Assembly (NCBI GenBank): GCA_031769625.1
Contig: JAUIMM010000040.1
Location: 17,868,001-17,932,000, forward strand
DNA from: Taudactylus pleione
Lineage: Eukaryota > Chordata > Amphibia > Anura > Myobatrachidae
Length of the DNA stretch: 64,000 nt
Direction of reading: 5' to 3'
In this document: in pieces, positions 10,170 to 24,331 of the stretch
Position numbering within the stretch: the first letter of the stretch is position 1
Layout of the letters: the number at the start of each line of letters is the position of its first letter
Translations under genes and position numbers: made by a program
The notes under the pieces: generated by a model
The model's input: the letters and a program-made list of their open reading frames with translations, nothing else
What the model was told of the DNA's origin: nothing
The model's database searches: none

Positions 10170-11063
10170 TTAGGGGTCAGGCAGGACAGAGAGGGAATAA
10201 ACAGGGAAAAAACTGGCAACAAAGGGGACACCCGCTGGTGTCAAGTATTTTTTTTAAAGTTAGGTGCCAGATTTAATTAGCCACGGTGCTTACAGCGGGC
10301 TTGTAGCTACGGGCTTTAACGCCCATTCGCTTGTGCATTAAGCCCTATATAAGCTACGTGTTGCTTAAGGTCACTGACTTTTACAAAACATTAAGGCAAT
10401 ACAATATATTATAAATGATGACATGTTTTAATGATAAAGCTGTGCACAACTGGGAAGGATAAATACATTTGTACATACAGTAATATAGGCTGTTAGTTGT
10501 GAACTTCACTTATCTTTAAACTGCATTTACAACCCCAATAATGATCAACCTAATTTCAATCAGATTATTATGGTGCCTCATTAGTTTTGTCACACATGCT
10601 ATGCCACTTGTCTGATATTAGCTGCAATATTGCAGTGTTTACTAGGGAATCTGAGCAGCTAGCCAGCCCAACAAGTAGTTCCACGTGAAGATGAGCAATT
10701 TCCTCTCTAAGGGGAGGGATTCTAGAAACTGAAAAAAAGAGCATCTTCCCTGACTGGAGCTACAGTACATTAACATGCACCCTTGCAATGCCCCCAGGCA
10801 GCAGGTTGATGATGCAGTTAGAGAGAGTCCCATGAGGATCTAAGCAGCATGGTTCCCTGTATGAGTGACGGGTACTGTACAATGCCCTGATAACACAGCT
10901 TAACGGGAGCACTACTAATAACACTAGTTCCCTGCTGCTACACAAGTAAAGACAGGTCAATAGCTAGCGGCCCTGCACCAAATCCACACCTGCTGGCTGC
11001 TGATGACACACATAGGGGGGCAAGAGGCTGCTGAAGTGACATGGTGAGGTGAGTTGCGGGGCT

Positions 11064-11360
11064 TGGCATAATGTCTAAGGGGCATTACTGTGTGGCATAA
11101 TGTTATAAGGGACATTACTGTGTGGCATAATGTGTAAGGGGCAATACTGCGCGGAATAATGTTTTATATCGGACACTACTACAATGTGGCATAATCTGTC
11201 AAGGGCATTACTGTGTGGTATAATGTGTAAGGGGCAATACTGTTTGGCATAATGTATAAGGGGCATTAGTACTGCATGGCATAATATGTATAAGGGGTAC
11301 TACTGTGTGGCATAAACTGAATGGGCTCTGTGTGGCATAACATGATTGGGCTGTGTGGGG
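11064..11360. repeat. Degenerate minisatellite, unit 2
   Basis: Same array as at 1913-2209, with point differences such as C at 11152 where unit 1 has T. Confidence 0.85.
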
Positions 11361-11530
11361 GCAAATTTATGGGGGTTTTTTTACCTCTAGGGGGCCCTTT
11401 TAAGATCTTGCTATGTGGCCCCCAAAGTTCTAGTTATGCCCTTGCATGCAAACACAGAGGGCTGACTAATATATATGGCCACTTTAAAAAGGACTAACTC
11501 TGGATTTAATCTCAACTTACATGAGTCATA

Positions 11531-11770
11531 GACGGGTATTCAATTAGTTGCGGGTGACTCATGCGCGAAAACACACCGATTCGTCGTAAACTGCAGAATC
11601 AATGGGTCTTCTCCCCGCGAGCGAGCCCGATTTGGTGGTTTTTATGTGGATTTTACCTCCCACCTCCATGAGCTGCGAAGTAAAGTCTGACTGTGGGGAC
11701 TCGCTCGGAATCCCCGCTAATTGAATAGATCCAGCGCGGCAATTGGCTGCAGGGTTAATTGAATACCCTC
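11531..11770. mobile_element. Tc1/mariner-like MITE, unit 2
   Basis: Unit 2 copy of the 2380-2619 MITE; T at 11705 where units 1 and 4 have G. Confidence 0.65.
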
Positions 11771-14158
11771 TATAAAGTTTGATCCTTGCTCAGACTGTGA
11801 GGTTAAAATTATACTTTTGTAGCTTTCACACAGGATTTTGGCAGACTGCCAATTTCCACTTGAGCCAGCCCCAGAAACTGTGTAAGTTAAGTGTCCCCAT
11901 TTTTAGGGATTATGTGACAGCGTGTGGCCCTGACAAAGTTCAAACCTAGGCAAAAACCTAATCCTGGTCAAACTACACCACCCTGCCAAATTTGGTGGAG
12001 TTAGTTCCAAAACTCTGGCCGTGTATAGGACATAGGACAAACCAGCCAAATTAGTGTCGTAGGCAAGATTTTGGGTGGTGCCCCCTTCCCGTGGGATCCT
12101 GAAAAGGGGTGTGGCCTCATGGAAGGGGCCCTCACCCAGCACAGCAACCCCTTATCCCAGCAAAGCATGGTATCAGCACCCACCGTCACACACCACCCTA
12201 TCCCAGCAGTGCACCACTGTCCTATCAGTGAGCACCACAGCACCTGGGCACTTTCCCAGTTTTAAACTTACTTTACTTGATCGCAGCCTGCAGAGCTGTC
12301 CAACTAAAGGTAAAGCAAGCTGCTGGCGGCGGACCCATTTTCCCCGTCTCAGGCTGGCAGGCCGCAGCTGTGACTGATGATTGCTGGAGACAGAGCCCAG
12401 AGTCACAGTGTGCACATGTAAGTGCACCCTGAAGTCACTACTCTGAGCTCTGCAAAGGCCCATGGTGCAGCAGCCCTCCCTTGACCATTACTCAAAGTCT
12501 TGAATGAGCCTCTGCCCATGCGCAGAAGCTCATTCTGATTGTGTGACACCTCAGAGCTGGCCCGGGGATAACCATTAGCCGCCATCCAGGTGCTCCGACC
12601 CCTCAAAATGCCACCATCTGCTCTGCCACTGCCCGCTCACTGTTTGCTGCTGTCAGGTCCGATCGGAGGTGTTAGCTGAGCTCCGATCATGGATGCTGTG
12701 CAGCGGCAGTAGCCACTGCCAGAGTCTCTGCCCAATCGACAGCAGGTGCCCCGGCCATGCCTGCACCAAACCTCCACTGGCCCTAGGTGGGCTTGGATGC
12801 CCCTAGGCATTTCAAATGCCCTAGACATTTGCTTAGTTTGTCTATGCCTAGGACCGGCTCTGGGCAAATAGACAGATAGACATGCTTTCTCGCTTATTAT
12901 ACTGATATATCACTTCCTCCAGGATGGCTACTTGTGCAGTAGCGTATTAATAATGGGTCCACATGGTCCCCTGGGTCCAGGGTAGCCCACACTGCACACC
13001 ATTCACACATTGATTATACTTACCCTGTGCTGCATCTGAGGCCACATCAGAAGAAACCTCCAGGAAAATAGTGGCAAAGCCATTCTCCATGAGGAATGTG
13101 AATGCAGGGTAGACTCTAGCACAGTGAGCATATGCCAGCACGAGGGGGGCGCTCTAACACTACACACAGGCCTCTCCAACCATAAGATGTTAAAGCAGAA
13201 ACATCTAATTGCACACTGAAGTACATTTATACACCACCTTTTACACAAATTAAACTTTATGTTCATCTCCTAAAGTATTACTCATCTTAGTCGCCTTTGG
13301 CTTAAGTCAGTGTTTTACAACTCCAGTTCTCAACAACCTCTAACAGTGCATGTTTTGTGTGTTTTCTAGATCTGGCCACACACCTCTGTGACAGCATATC
13401 CTATTATACCACACATTGGTCCTGATTCAGAGATGGATGCTAATGCAAACTTTAGTGCAGCCACTGTTTTAATAGAGTCTGTGATAATATGCAAATGCTA
13501 ATCAGCCTTCCCCTTGTGCACCAGTGTGTGATGGAAAATACAAGCTCAACACTTCACCATCGATGTACCGTTGCAAGCAGAGCCGGATTAAGGGGGGGGC
13601 AAAGGGGGCAAGTAACCCCGGGCCCCCTTCTCACAAGGGGCCCCCCTGGACCTGTAGAAAACTTTGTGGTCGGCTCCAACATAATAGTTATTTAGACACT
13701 GAATGGTCCATCTGCCCATCCAAATAGGCAAAAATAAAAAAAATATTAAGCCGCCCAACACCCCCCTTACCGCTGTCACTTGGTCTGGTCCGGCAGTCTT
13801 GTACTGGCCTGGGCTTATGACTGGCGTGTGACGCGCGACGTCATCACGCTGCTCCCTCCAGGCACCGGCTCTTCCCTGCTGTCGCGGCCTGAGAAGAGCA
13901 ACACTGGGACTGCAGTCCGACTCCCCAGCCAGGGCAGGGAGCACAAAGTAACTGGCTCCCGCGTGTACTGTCAGTTACAGCACAGCAACTGCAGGCCTGC
14001 AGCACCACCACCTCTCCCACTACAAACACCCTCCCTTGCAGTTCCACTGGCAACGCAGCAACCAACAGACAGTTTGGTAAGTAAGTCAGCTTATTTTTCC
14101 TTTTGCTGCTACTTCCAATTATATACAATATAAAAATGAGTATAAGCAGAGTGGATGT

Positions 14159-14220
14159 TGTGTGTGTGTGTGTATGTATGTATGTATATGTGTGTGTACA
14201 TATATATGTGTGTATGTATA

Positions 14221-14252
<32 letters not shown>

Positions 14253-14489
14253 GTGTGTATGTATATATGAGTGTGTGTGTATGTATGCATGCATGTATAT
14301 ATATATAATGTATGTGTGTGTCTGTATGTATATATATATATATATATGAGTGTGTATATGTATGTGTGTTTATATATATATCTATGTGTGTGTGTGTGTA
14401 TATGTATGTGTGTTTATATATATATATATATATCTATGTATGTGTGTGTGTGTGTGTATATATATCTATGTATGTGTATATATATATAA

Positions 14490-14539
<50 letters not shown>

Positions 14540-14637
14540 CATATACTCATATATATATATATATATCTATCTATACACACACACATACATATATGCACAC
14601 ACACATATATATACACATACACACATATATATATACA
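14159..14637. repeat. Compound (GT)n/(AT)n microsatellite in hAT, unit 2
   Basis: Counterpart of 4990-5460. Tract lengths differ, as expected from replication slippage. Confidence 0.95.
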
Positions 14638-14735
14638 GTTCCACAATACCGGCACTCAATTCCGTTCAAAGACAGCTGGCCCTGGTGCCATCCCTCCCGG
14701 GCAGTGACGCAAGTACACAACTCAGGTGTATATAG

Positions 14736-14946
14736 GAATATTGTGGGCGGCACTCAAAGGACTTCAATATTTGAATAGTAAAACAGGAGACACTACTCCA
14801 AGCGTAGCTTAACGTTTCAGTTGCTTTATCAACTTTCGTCAGATGAAAGTTGATAAAGCAACTGAAACGTTAAGCTACGCTTGGAGTAGTGTCTCCTGTT
14901 TTACTATTCAAATATTGAAGTCCTTTGAGTGCCGCCCACGATATTC
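14736..14946. repeat. Long hairpin with hammerhead-like cores, unit 2
   Basis: Copy of 5559-5769, with the loop at 14838-14844 and the same arms. Confidence 0.8.
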
Positions 14947-14947
14947 C

Positions 14948-15005
<58 letters not shown>

Positions 15006-15329
15006 CTATATCTTTTTTTTTTTTTTAAGCCATCCACAGGGGTCGGGTTGAGGGGAGAGAGGAGGTAAGAGATGATTGGGAGGGAGGGTCCCCCAGAGAT
15101 ATCAGTGTACCGGGATTTGTATTGCCAGTCCTGGCCCTGTATGCAGTAAACTATGCAGGGCTGTGAGTGCGCTGCAGTAAGGAAGCCTCTTTCTTCCCTG
15201 AGGCCTCCCGGCTGAGACTCCGCCCCTTTGCCTCCGTTAAGCCCCGTCCCTTTCCCCCACTCTAACCTGTGTTTAGCCTTCACCCACCACCCAGTCCTCT
15301 TCTCTCCCTCATGTCCCCTGTCTGTGTAG

Positions 15330-15407
15330 GGCAGCCTGTCTCTCTCCTCCTCCGAGCTCTGCAGTGACAGTCTGCTGAGACCAGGACACCATGATCTTCC
15401 TGCTGAG
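15330..15407 (+). other. Exon-like segment in hAT, unit 2
   Basis: Identical counterpart of 6145-6222, with ATG at 15391 and the donor after 15407. Confidence 0.35.
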
Positions 15408-15715
15408 GTAAGTACAGTGTATGAGAAGGTGTATGGTGTATATTAATACAGTCTGGGGGTGGGGTGCATTAATGTTATCTGTGGGGGTACTGTTAATGGG
15501 ATGGGGGGTGTATTAATATTATGGGGAGTATATTACTACCATCTGGGTGGTGGGGTGGGAGTGCAGATATATTATGGGGGGTACATTACTGGCATCTGGG
15601 TGGTGGTGCAGTAATATTATGGGGGGATATTACTGCCTTCTGGGTGGTGGGGTGCAGTAATATTATGGGTGGTATATTATTGCCATCTGGGTGATGAGGT
15701 GGGGGTGTAGTAATA

Positions 15716-16066
15716 CTGGGCCTGATTCAGAGGTGGATGGATTTGCAGTAGCAGCTTGATGCTAATGCCGCGGTCGGTAGGCACCTTATTGAGACACCCA
15801 CCGGCCGCAAAACAAATCCGCCAATGCCCACATGAAGACGCACCATCAATTGAACATCAACTGCACCATCAGACATTAGAGCAACCTTATGGTTGCTCAG
15901 AATGTCTGCAGCGGTGCCAGTGAAACTGCGCCCGACACCAACACGCCCATCGCCATTTACGTCCCCGCCCAGGAACACCTATTGAAATTGCATGGATCTC
16001 CGTGCAATTCCAATATGCGTCCCCCGTTGGTAACCATAGCTGCACCCACCTCGGAATCAGGCTCAC
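15716..16066. mobile_element. TA-flanked MITE nested in hAT, unit 2
   Basis: Copy of 6531-6881 inside the second hAT; TA at 15714-15715 and 16067-16068. Confidence 0.65.
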
Positions 16067-17654
16067 TATGTGGGGTGAGGGGTATAGTAATACCATTTGG
16101 GAGCATATACGGCAGAACATACACCCACACACACACATTATATGGTAACAAAATACATATTAGGGAGAGAGTGAGAGAGAGATAATTAATCTGCCTACCT
16201 CTGTAATAGGGCCCTCTGTTTGATGTGCCCCGGGCCCCCTATAGCCTTAATCCGGCCCTGGTTGCAAGCACCATCGACATATGCGACACCCTATAGGCTA
16301 CTCAGTTTATTCATCTCAAATCCCTCTAAGCATGGCCCCTGAACAAGCGGATTTGTGATCAGGAACCAGCCACATTCACAGACACACCTGTCACACTCCC
16401 ACAACATACCCAAGAGATGACCTTTTCTTCTTCATGGTCCATAGAGATCCACAGGTATACCATGGGGCATGTGGTTGGAGTGATCCAGGCACCAGTCAAA
16501 GTTTTAGCTCCCAGGATGTACCAGTTCTCCTCCACATATACCCCGCCCCCAGCTACAGGCAGACAGTTTTACGTTTGTTGCCTGCAGAACCAGTTGCACC
16601 AAGCTTTATTTTTATGTGTTTTTTTGTTTATCTGAGCAAGCAATGCTAGGCATCCTAATGGGCGTCTGTGCTGCTGCTCCAACTACCTCCACCGGCACCA
16701 AAACACCGGTGAATGGTCTGGTGATTGGGGCGGGCATCAGCAGGGCTCTGCATGTTACTGTTACTTTCAGTACTTCAACAGAAATATTGCAGACAATTAT
16801 AACAACTTAGCATACATGATATTTTCGGCATAAAAATCAGATAAAAAGACAGATGTTTGTGAACAGTAAGGGGTAAATTTACTAAGATTCGAGATGGTCC
16901 GGATGCTCAAAGTGATTTATCTCGCTGGTACTCGCCAAAATTCAGGTAATTTAATCCCATTTTTTTTAACCAAATTTACCAACAGGCGATTTGAGGCTAA
17001 ACGAGTTTGCCGATGGTAAAGCAGAATGAGATATCTCTCCCGAGTAAGTCGTTTTGCAGGAGATTACTCACCCGAGATTGCAGTGTTTTCTCTCTGCAAA
17101 TCTCTCCCAAGCTAGCAGCCAGCACATATCAGTGAGATGTGTGCTTGCTGCTTGTGTGTTAAGACTTGTCAAAAATAGATAAATGTTTTTTAAAAAAATC
17201 TTCCATGAGGTCCCCCTCCAAAACACTAACCAGCCCCGGGCTTGCCAGCCTGTCCTGGTTCTTAATTTACAGAGAAAAAAATGTGTAGGGTTCCACTGTA
17301 AATTACAAACCAGCAACAGGCAGCAGGGACAGAGCTGGTTTTAAATATATGGAGAAAAAAAATTACGTGAGGTTCCACGTATATTTAAAACCAACCCTGG
17401 ACCCTTTCTAACGGGGGACTGATGCCACGGCCGGGGTGCCCTTTCACCGGGCCCCGCAGCCCTGACCGTTAGTCAGCCCAGGCCAGGGATCCCTGGGGAG
17501 TTGGGGACCCCCCCAATAAAGGGGTCCCCCTCTCCAGGGCACCCCTGGCCTAGACTGATAGCCTGGGGCTAACCCCGCCACCCCTGGGTGGTGGGTGGCG
17601 GGTGGCGGGTTGATATTATTAGGTGTAGTGTAAAAATTAGATTTTTCATCATTG

Positions 17655-17775
17655 TCTTTACAGTGGAACTACAGGTCCCAGCAAGCCTCCCCCGCATGCT
17701 GGTACTTGGAGAACCACAAGTACCAGCATGCGGGGCATTAAGGGCCCACTGGTACCTGTAGCTCACCTGTAAAGA
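17655..17775. mobile_element. Short foldback element, unit 2
   Basis: Copy of 8470-8590. Confidence 0.6.
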
Positions 17776-18957
17776 AATGGTTAATAAAACACACAATACA
17801 CCGTAAATATAAAGCTTTATTGCATCCATAAACACACTTACACATACTCACCTATTTCCAGATGTTCATGTCCCCTTGTCAACGTAAAGTATCCCATCGA
17901 ATTACCTGTAAAAAAAGATCCAATACTCACCTTTATGTCCCTCGATGTTCTCCGCAGAAATCCAATATGTGGCCCGGATACAGTGTAACAACATGCTTCT
18001 GCATGTTGTTACACTGCGCTAATGTCTGCTCGTGGGACAGAGTTGACTTCAGTCCCGGGCCGCCGGCCAATCAGCGGCCTCTAACATTAGCGGTGGTTCA
18101 TTGGCTGGGACCCACGTTTAGGAGCCGCTCATTGGCTGAATCAGAATCAGACCCTTATTCTTTATAAACAGATGAATTTTAGAATACAAATAACTACATG
18201 TAGCTGTACAGTGGGAGAAAATTCCTGTAACGATAACTATATAATAAGGATGGGTGCTGATTTAAATTCGGTCATCTCGTTGTAAAGCATTTTGGTGCAT
18301 GCATGCTCACCAGGATTTACACCTATGCTGCTTATAGCTGCCACTGTCACCTGCCAGCCGCACACCTTTGGTGTGAGTTAGGACAGATGTGCACCTACCC
18401 ACCCAATGATGCCCTGCTGGTAACTGAACTGAAGATGAAGGGCTCGTATACAGGGGCATATTTAGAGAGGAGGGGGCCCGTGTGCATTCCCCGCTCGGGG
18501 CCACTCCCCTTTCCCCAGTGGCCAGCAGCACACTGATCACAGCAGTAGACTCTCGGCACTAGTCTGTGCCCAGAGTCTACTGCACATGCGCAGGTCACCG
18601 GGAAAATGGTGATTTTCCCACTATGTATGCACAAAACGCCGGGAAAATGGCCGCGGCAGCAATTTTACAGGTATTTAGTGCAGCGCTGCTACAGCCGAAG
18701 CGGAACTTAAGAGAGGTAAGTATTAAGAATTATGGGTCAGGGTGTGCAGTGTGGGCCCCCCAGGGAGAGCAAGATGAAAGACAGGAGAGAAAGACACTGA
18801 AGGCAGGACAGAAGAAAACTGAAGAGCAAGGAGGGGTAGAGACTGTGGGTCTGTAAAGAAAGAAACTGAGAGGCAACGAGTGGTAGGAGAGATGGAGACT
18901 GAGGGCAGGAGTGGAAAAGACTGAGGAGCAACAAGGGGCAGGAAAGAAAGAGACTTA

Positions 18958-19354
18958 TGCTGGCCATACACCTGCACAACCAGCATAAGATCATATTCAT
19001 CCCACGACTCCCTGGAGCTCCCTGACAGTCCTGGGGGCACGATTTGCTGTTTTTCTCTGCACACGATCTGTTGTACGATCGATCGTGTGCCTCACGCACT
19101 CATCAGGAAAAAGTCATTGAAATGACATGAATGGACGCACGATGCATCACATGCACAAAATATACGGTACGATCTGCACGCGATACGATGGACCATATGG
19201 GCTCACATCTGATCATACGATCCATTTTAGGAGCTGCGGGAGCGCGCATCGGATCATATCCAACTAAAAAAATACACAATTTCTACACATTTCATCGTAC
19301 GACTCATCGAAAATCGTCCAATCGGCCCGAAATCATGCAGGTGTATGGCCAGCA
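18958..19354. mobile_element. Harbinger-like MITE, unit 3
   Basis: Copy of the 622-1018 MITE inherited with the tandem unit; same termini and TTA flanks. Confidence 0.8.
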
Positions 19355-20248
19355 TTAGGGGTCAGGCAGGACAGAGAGGGAATAAACAGGGAAAAAACTG
19401 GCAACAAAGGGGACACCCGCTGGTGTCAAGTATTTTTTTTAAAGTTAGGTGCCAGATTTAATTAGCCACGGTGCTTACAGCGGGCTTGTAGCTACGGGCT
19501 TTAACGCCCATTCGCTTGTGCATTAAGCCCTATATAAGCTACGTGTTGCTTAAGGTCACTGACTTTTACAAAACATTAAGGCAATACAATATATTATAAA
19601 TGATGACATGTTTTAATGATAAAGCTGTGCACAACTGGGAAGGATAAATACATTTGTACATACAGTAATATAGGCTGTTAGTTGTGAACTTCACTTATCT
19701 TTAAACTGCATTTACAACCCCAATAATGATCAACCTAATTTCAATCAGATTATTATGGTGCCTCATTAGTTTTGTCACACATGCTATGCCACTTGTCTGA
19801 TATTAGCTGCAATATTGCAGTGTTTACTAGGGAATCTGAGCAGCTAGCCAGCCCAACAAGTAGTTCCACGTGAAGATGAGCAATTTCCTCTCTAAGGGGA
19901 GGGATTCTAGAAACTGAAAAAAAGAGCATCTTCCCTGACTGGAGCTACAGTACATTAACATGCACCCTTGCAATGCCCCCAGGCAGCAGGTTGATGATGC
20001 AGTTAGAGAGAGTCCCATGAGGATCTAAGCAGCATGGTTCCCTGTATGAGTGACGGGTACTGTACAATGCCCTGATAACACAGCTTAACGGGAGCACTAC
20101 TAATAACACTAGTTCCCTGCTGCTACACAAGTAAAGACAGGTCAATAGCTAGCGGCCCTGCACCAAATCCACACCTGCTGGCTGCTGATGACACACATAG
20201 GGGGGCAAGAGGCTGCTGAAGTGACATGGTGAGGTGAGTTGCGGGGCT

Positions 20249-20545
20249 TGGCATAATGTCTAAGGGGCATTACTGTGTGGCATAATGTTATAAGGGACAT
20301 TACTGTGTGGCATAATGTGTAAGGGGCAATACTGCGCGGAATAATGTTTTATATCGGACACTACTACAATGTGGCATAATCTGTCAAGGGCATTACTGTG
20401 TGGTATAATGTGTAAGGGGCAATACTGTTTGGCATAATGTATAAGGGGCATTAGTACTGCATGGCATAATATGTATAAGGGGTACTACTGTGTGGCATAA
20501 ACTGAATGGGCTCTGTGTGGCATAACATGATTGGGCTGTGTGGGG
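20249..20545. repeat. Degenerate minisatellite, unit 3
   Basis: Same array as at 1913-2209; C at 20337 as in unit 2. Confidence 0.85.
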
Positions 20546-20715
20546 GCAAATTTATGGGGTTTTTTTTACCTCTAGGGGGCCCTTTTAAGATCTTGCTATG
20601 TGGCCCCCAAAGTTCTAGTTATGCCCTTGCATGCAAACACAGAGGGCTGACTAATATATATGGCCACTTTAAAAAGGACTAACTCTGGATTTAATCTCAA
20701 CTTACATGAGTCATA

Positions 20716-20955
20716 GACGGGTATTCAATTAGTTGCGGGTGACTCATGCGCGAAAACACACCGATTCGTCGTAAACTGCAGAATCAATGGGTCTTCTCCC
20801 CGCGAGCGAGCCCGATTTGGTGGTTTTTATGTGGATTTTACCTCCCACCTCCATGAGCTGCGAAGTAAAGTCTGACTGTGGGGACTCGCTCGGAATCCCC
20901 GCTAATTGAATAGATCCAGCGCGGCAATTGGCTGCAGGGTTAATTGAATACCCTC
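20716..20955. mobile_element. Tc1/mariner-like MITE, unit 3
   Basis: Unit 3 copy of the 2380-2619 MITE; T at 20890 as in unit 2. Confidence 0.65.
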
Positions 20956-23900
20956 TATAAAGTTTGATCCTTGCTCAGACTGTGAGGTTAAAATTATACT
21001 TTTGTAGCTTTCACACAGGATTTTGGCAGACTGCTAATTTCCACTTGAGCCAGCCCCAGAAACTGTGTAAGTTAAGTGTCCCCATTTTTAGGGATTATGT
21101 GACAGCGTGTGGCCCTGACAAAGTTCAAACCTAGGCAAAAACCTAATCCTGGTCAAACTACACCACCCTGCCAAATTTGGTGGAGTTAGTTCCAAAACTC
21201 TGGCCGTGTATAGGACATAGGACAAACCAGCCAAATTAGTGCCGTAGGCAAGATTTTGGGTGGTGCCCCCTTCCCGTGGGATCCTGAAAAGGGGTGTGGC
21301 CTCATGGAAGGGGCCCTCACCCAGCACAGCAACCCCTTATCCCAGCAAAGCATGGTATCAGCACCCACCGTCACACACCACCCTATCCCAGCAGTGCACC
21401 ACTGTCCTATCAGTGAGCACCACAGCACCTGGGCACTTTCCCAGTTTTAAACTTACTTTACTTGATCGCAGCCTGCAGAGCTGTCCAACTAAAGGTAAAG
21501 CAAGCTGCTGGCGGCGGACCCATTTTCCCCGTCTCAGGCTGGCAGGCCGCAGCTGTGACTGATGATTGCTGGAGACAGAGCCCAGAGTCACAGTGTGCAC
21601 ATGTAAGTGCACCCTGAAGTCACTACTCTGAGCTCTGCAAAGGCCCATGGTGCAGCAGCCCTCCCTTGACCATTACTCAAAGTCTTGAATGAGCCTCTGC
21701 CCATGCGCAGAAGCTCATTCTGATTGTGTGACACCTCAGAGCTGGCCCGGGGATAACCATTAGCCGCCATCCAGGTGCTCCGACCCCTCAAAATGCCACC
21801 ATCTGCTCTGCCACTGCCCGCTCACTGTTTGCTGCTGTCAGGTCCGATCGGAGGTGTTAGCTGAGCTCCGATCATGGATGCTGTGCAGCGGCAGTAGCCA
21901 CTGCCAGAGTCTCTGCCCAATCGACAGCAGGTGCCCCGGCCATGCCTGCACCAAACCTCCACTGGCCCTAGGTGGGCTTGGATGCCCCTAGGCATTTCAA
22001 ATGCCCTAGACATTTGCTTAGTTTGTCTATGCCTAGGACCGGCTCTGGGCAAATAGACAGATAGACATGCTTTCTCGCTTATTATACTGATATATCACTT
22101 CCTCCAGGATGGCTACTTGTGCAGTAGCGTATTAATAATGGGTCCACATGGTCCCCTGGGTCCAGGGTAGCCCACACTGCACACCATTCACACATTGATT
22201 ATACTTACCCTGTGCTGCATCTGAGGCCACATCAGAAGAAACCTCCAGGAAAATAGTGGCAAAGCCATTCTCCATGAGGAATGTGAATGCAGGGTAGACT
22301 CTAGCACAGTGAGCATATGCCAGCACGAGGGGGGCGCTCTAACACTACACACAGGCCTCTCCAACCATAAGATGTTAAAGCAGAAACATCTAATTGCACA
22401 CTGAAGTACATTTATACACCACCTTTTACACAAATTAAACTTTATGTTCATCTCCTAAAGTATTACTCATCTTAGTCGCCTTTGGCTTAAGTCAGTGTTT
22501 TACAACTCCAGTTCTCAACAACCTCTAACAGTGCATGTTTTGTGTGTTTTCTAGATCTGGCCACACACCTCTGTGACAGCATATCCTATTATACCACACA
22601 TTGGTCCTGATTCAGAGATGGATGCTAATGCAAACTTTAGTGCAGCCACTGTTTTAATAGAGTCTGTGATAATATGCAAATGCTAATCAGCCTTCCCCTT
22701 GTGCACCAGTGTGTGATGGAAAATACAAGCTCAACACTTCACCATCGATGTACCGTTGCAAGCACCATCGACATATGCGACACCCTATAGGCTACTCAGT
22801 TTATTCATCTCAAATCCCTCTAAGCATGGCCCCTGAACAAGCGGATTTGTGATCAGGAACCAGCCACATTCACAGACACACCTGTCACACTCCCACAACA
22901 TACCCAAGAGATGACCTTTTCTTCTTCATGGTCCATAGAGATCCACAGGTATACCATGGGGCATGTGGTTGGAGTGATCCAGGCACCAGTCAAAGTTTTA
23001 GCTCCCAGGATGTACCAGTTCTCCTCCACATATACCCCGCCCCCAGCTACAGGCAGACAGTTTTACGTTTGTTGCCTGCAGAACCAGTTGCACCAAGCTT
23101 TATTTTTATGTGTTTTTTTGTTTATCTGAGCAAGCAATGCTAGGCATCCTAATGGGCGTCTGTGCTGCTGCTCCAACTACCTCCACCGGCACCAAAACAC
23201 CGGTGAATGGTCTGGTGATTGGGGCGGGCATCAGCAGGGCTCTGCATGTTACTGTTACTTTCAGTACTTCAACAGAAATATTGCAGACAATTATAACAAC
23301 TTAGCATACATGATATTTTCGGCATAAAAATCAGATAAAAAGACAGATGTTTGTGAACAGTAAGGGGTAAATTTACTAAGATTCGAGATGGTCCGGATGC
23401 TCAAAGTGATTTATCTCGCTGGTACTCGCCAAAATTCAGGTAATTTAATCCCATTTTTTTTAACCAAATTTACCAACAGGCGATTTGAGGCTAAACGAGT
23501 TTGCCGATGGTAAAGCAGAATGAGATATCTCTCCCGAGTAAGTCGTTTTGCAGGAGATTACTCACCCGAGATTGCAGTGTTTTCTCTCTGCAAATCTCTC
23601 CCAAACTAGCAGCCAGCACATATCAGTGAGATGTGTGCTTGCTGCTTGTGTGTTAAGACTTGTCAAAAATAGATAAATGTTTTTTTAAAAAATCTTCCAT
23701 GAGGTCCCCCTCCAAAACACTAACCAGCCCCGGGCTTGCCAGCCTGTCCTGGTTCTTAATTTACAGAGAAAAAAATGTGTAGGGTTCCACTGTAAATTAC
23801 AAACCAGCAACAGGCAGCAGGGACAGAGCTGGTTTTAAATATATGGAGAAAAAAAATTACGTGAGGTTCCACGTATATTTAAAACCAACCCTGGACCCTT

Positions 23901-24148
23901 TCTAACGGGGGACTGATGCCACGGCCGGGGTGCCCTTTCACCGGGCCCCCCAGCCCTGACCGTTAGTCAGCCCAGGCCAGGGATCCCTGGGGAGTTGGGG
24001 ACCCCCCCAATAAAGGGGTCCCCCTCTCCAGGGCACCTCTGGCCTAGACTGATAGCCTGGGGCTAACCCCGCCACCCCTGGGTGGTGGGTGGCGGGTGGC
24101 GGGTTGATATTATTAGGTGTAGTGTAAAAATTAGATTTTTCATCATTG

Positions 24149-24269
24149 TCTTTACAGTTGAACTACAGGTCCCAGCAAGCCTCCCCCGCATGCTGGTACT
24201 TGGAGAACCACAAGTACCAGCATGCGGGGCATTAAGGGCCCACTGGTACCTGTAGCTCACCTGTAAAGA
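24149..24269. mobile_element. Short foldback element, unit 3
   Basis: Copy of 8470-8590, 63 bp before the unit-3-specific MITE. Confidence 0.6.
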
Positions 24270-24331
24270 AATGGTTAATAAAACACACAATACACCGTAA
24301 ATATAAAGCTTTATTGCATCCATAAACACAC

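Larger units (their letters stand above)
13578..16260. mobile_element. Non-autonomous hAT-type transposon, unit 2 copy
   Basis: Same insertion as 4409-7075 at the identical target (gttgcaag at 13570-13577 and 16261-16268), 2,683 bp. It differs mainly in microsatellite lengths, so both copies descend from one insertion that was then duplicated with the tandem unit. Confidence 0.93.
9152..18336. repeat. Tandem array unit 2 (core plus hAT insertion)
   Basis: Second near-identical unit, 9,185 bp: the 6,494-bp core plus a 2,683-bp hAT copy and its extra 8-bp target copy. It differs from unit 1 by scattered point changes, by the 18 bases near 12020-12040 that unit 1 lacks, and by microsatellite lengths inside the hAT. 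At 11152 and 11705 it carries the variants shared with unit 3 rather than unit 1. Confidence 0.95.
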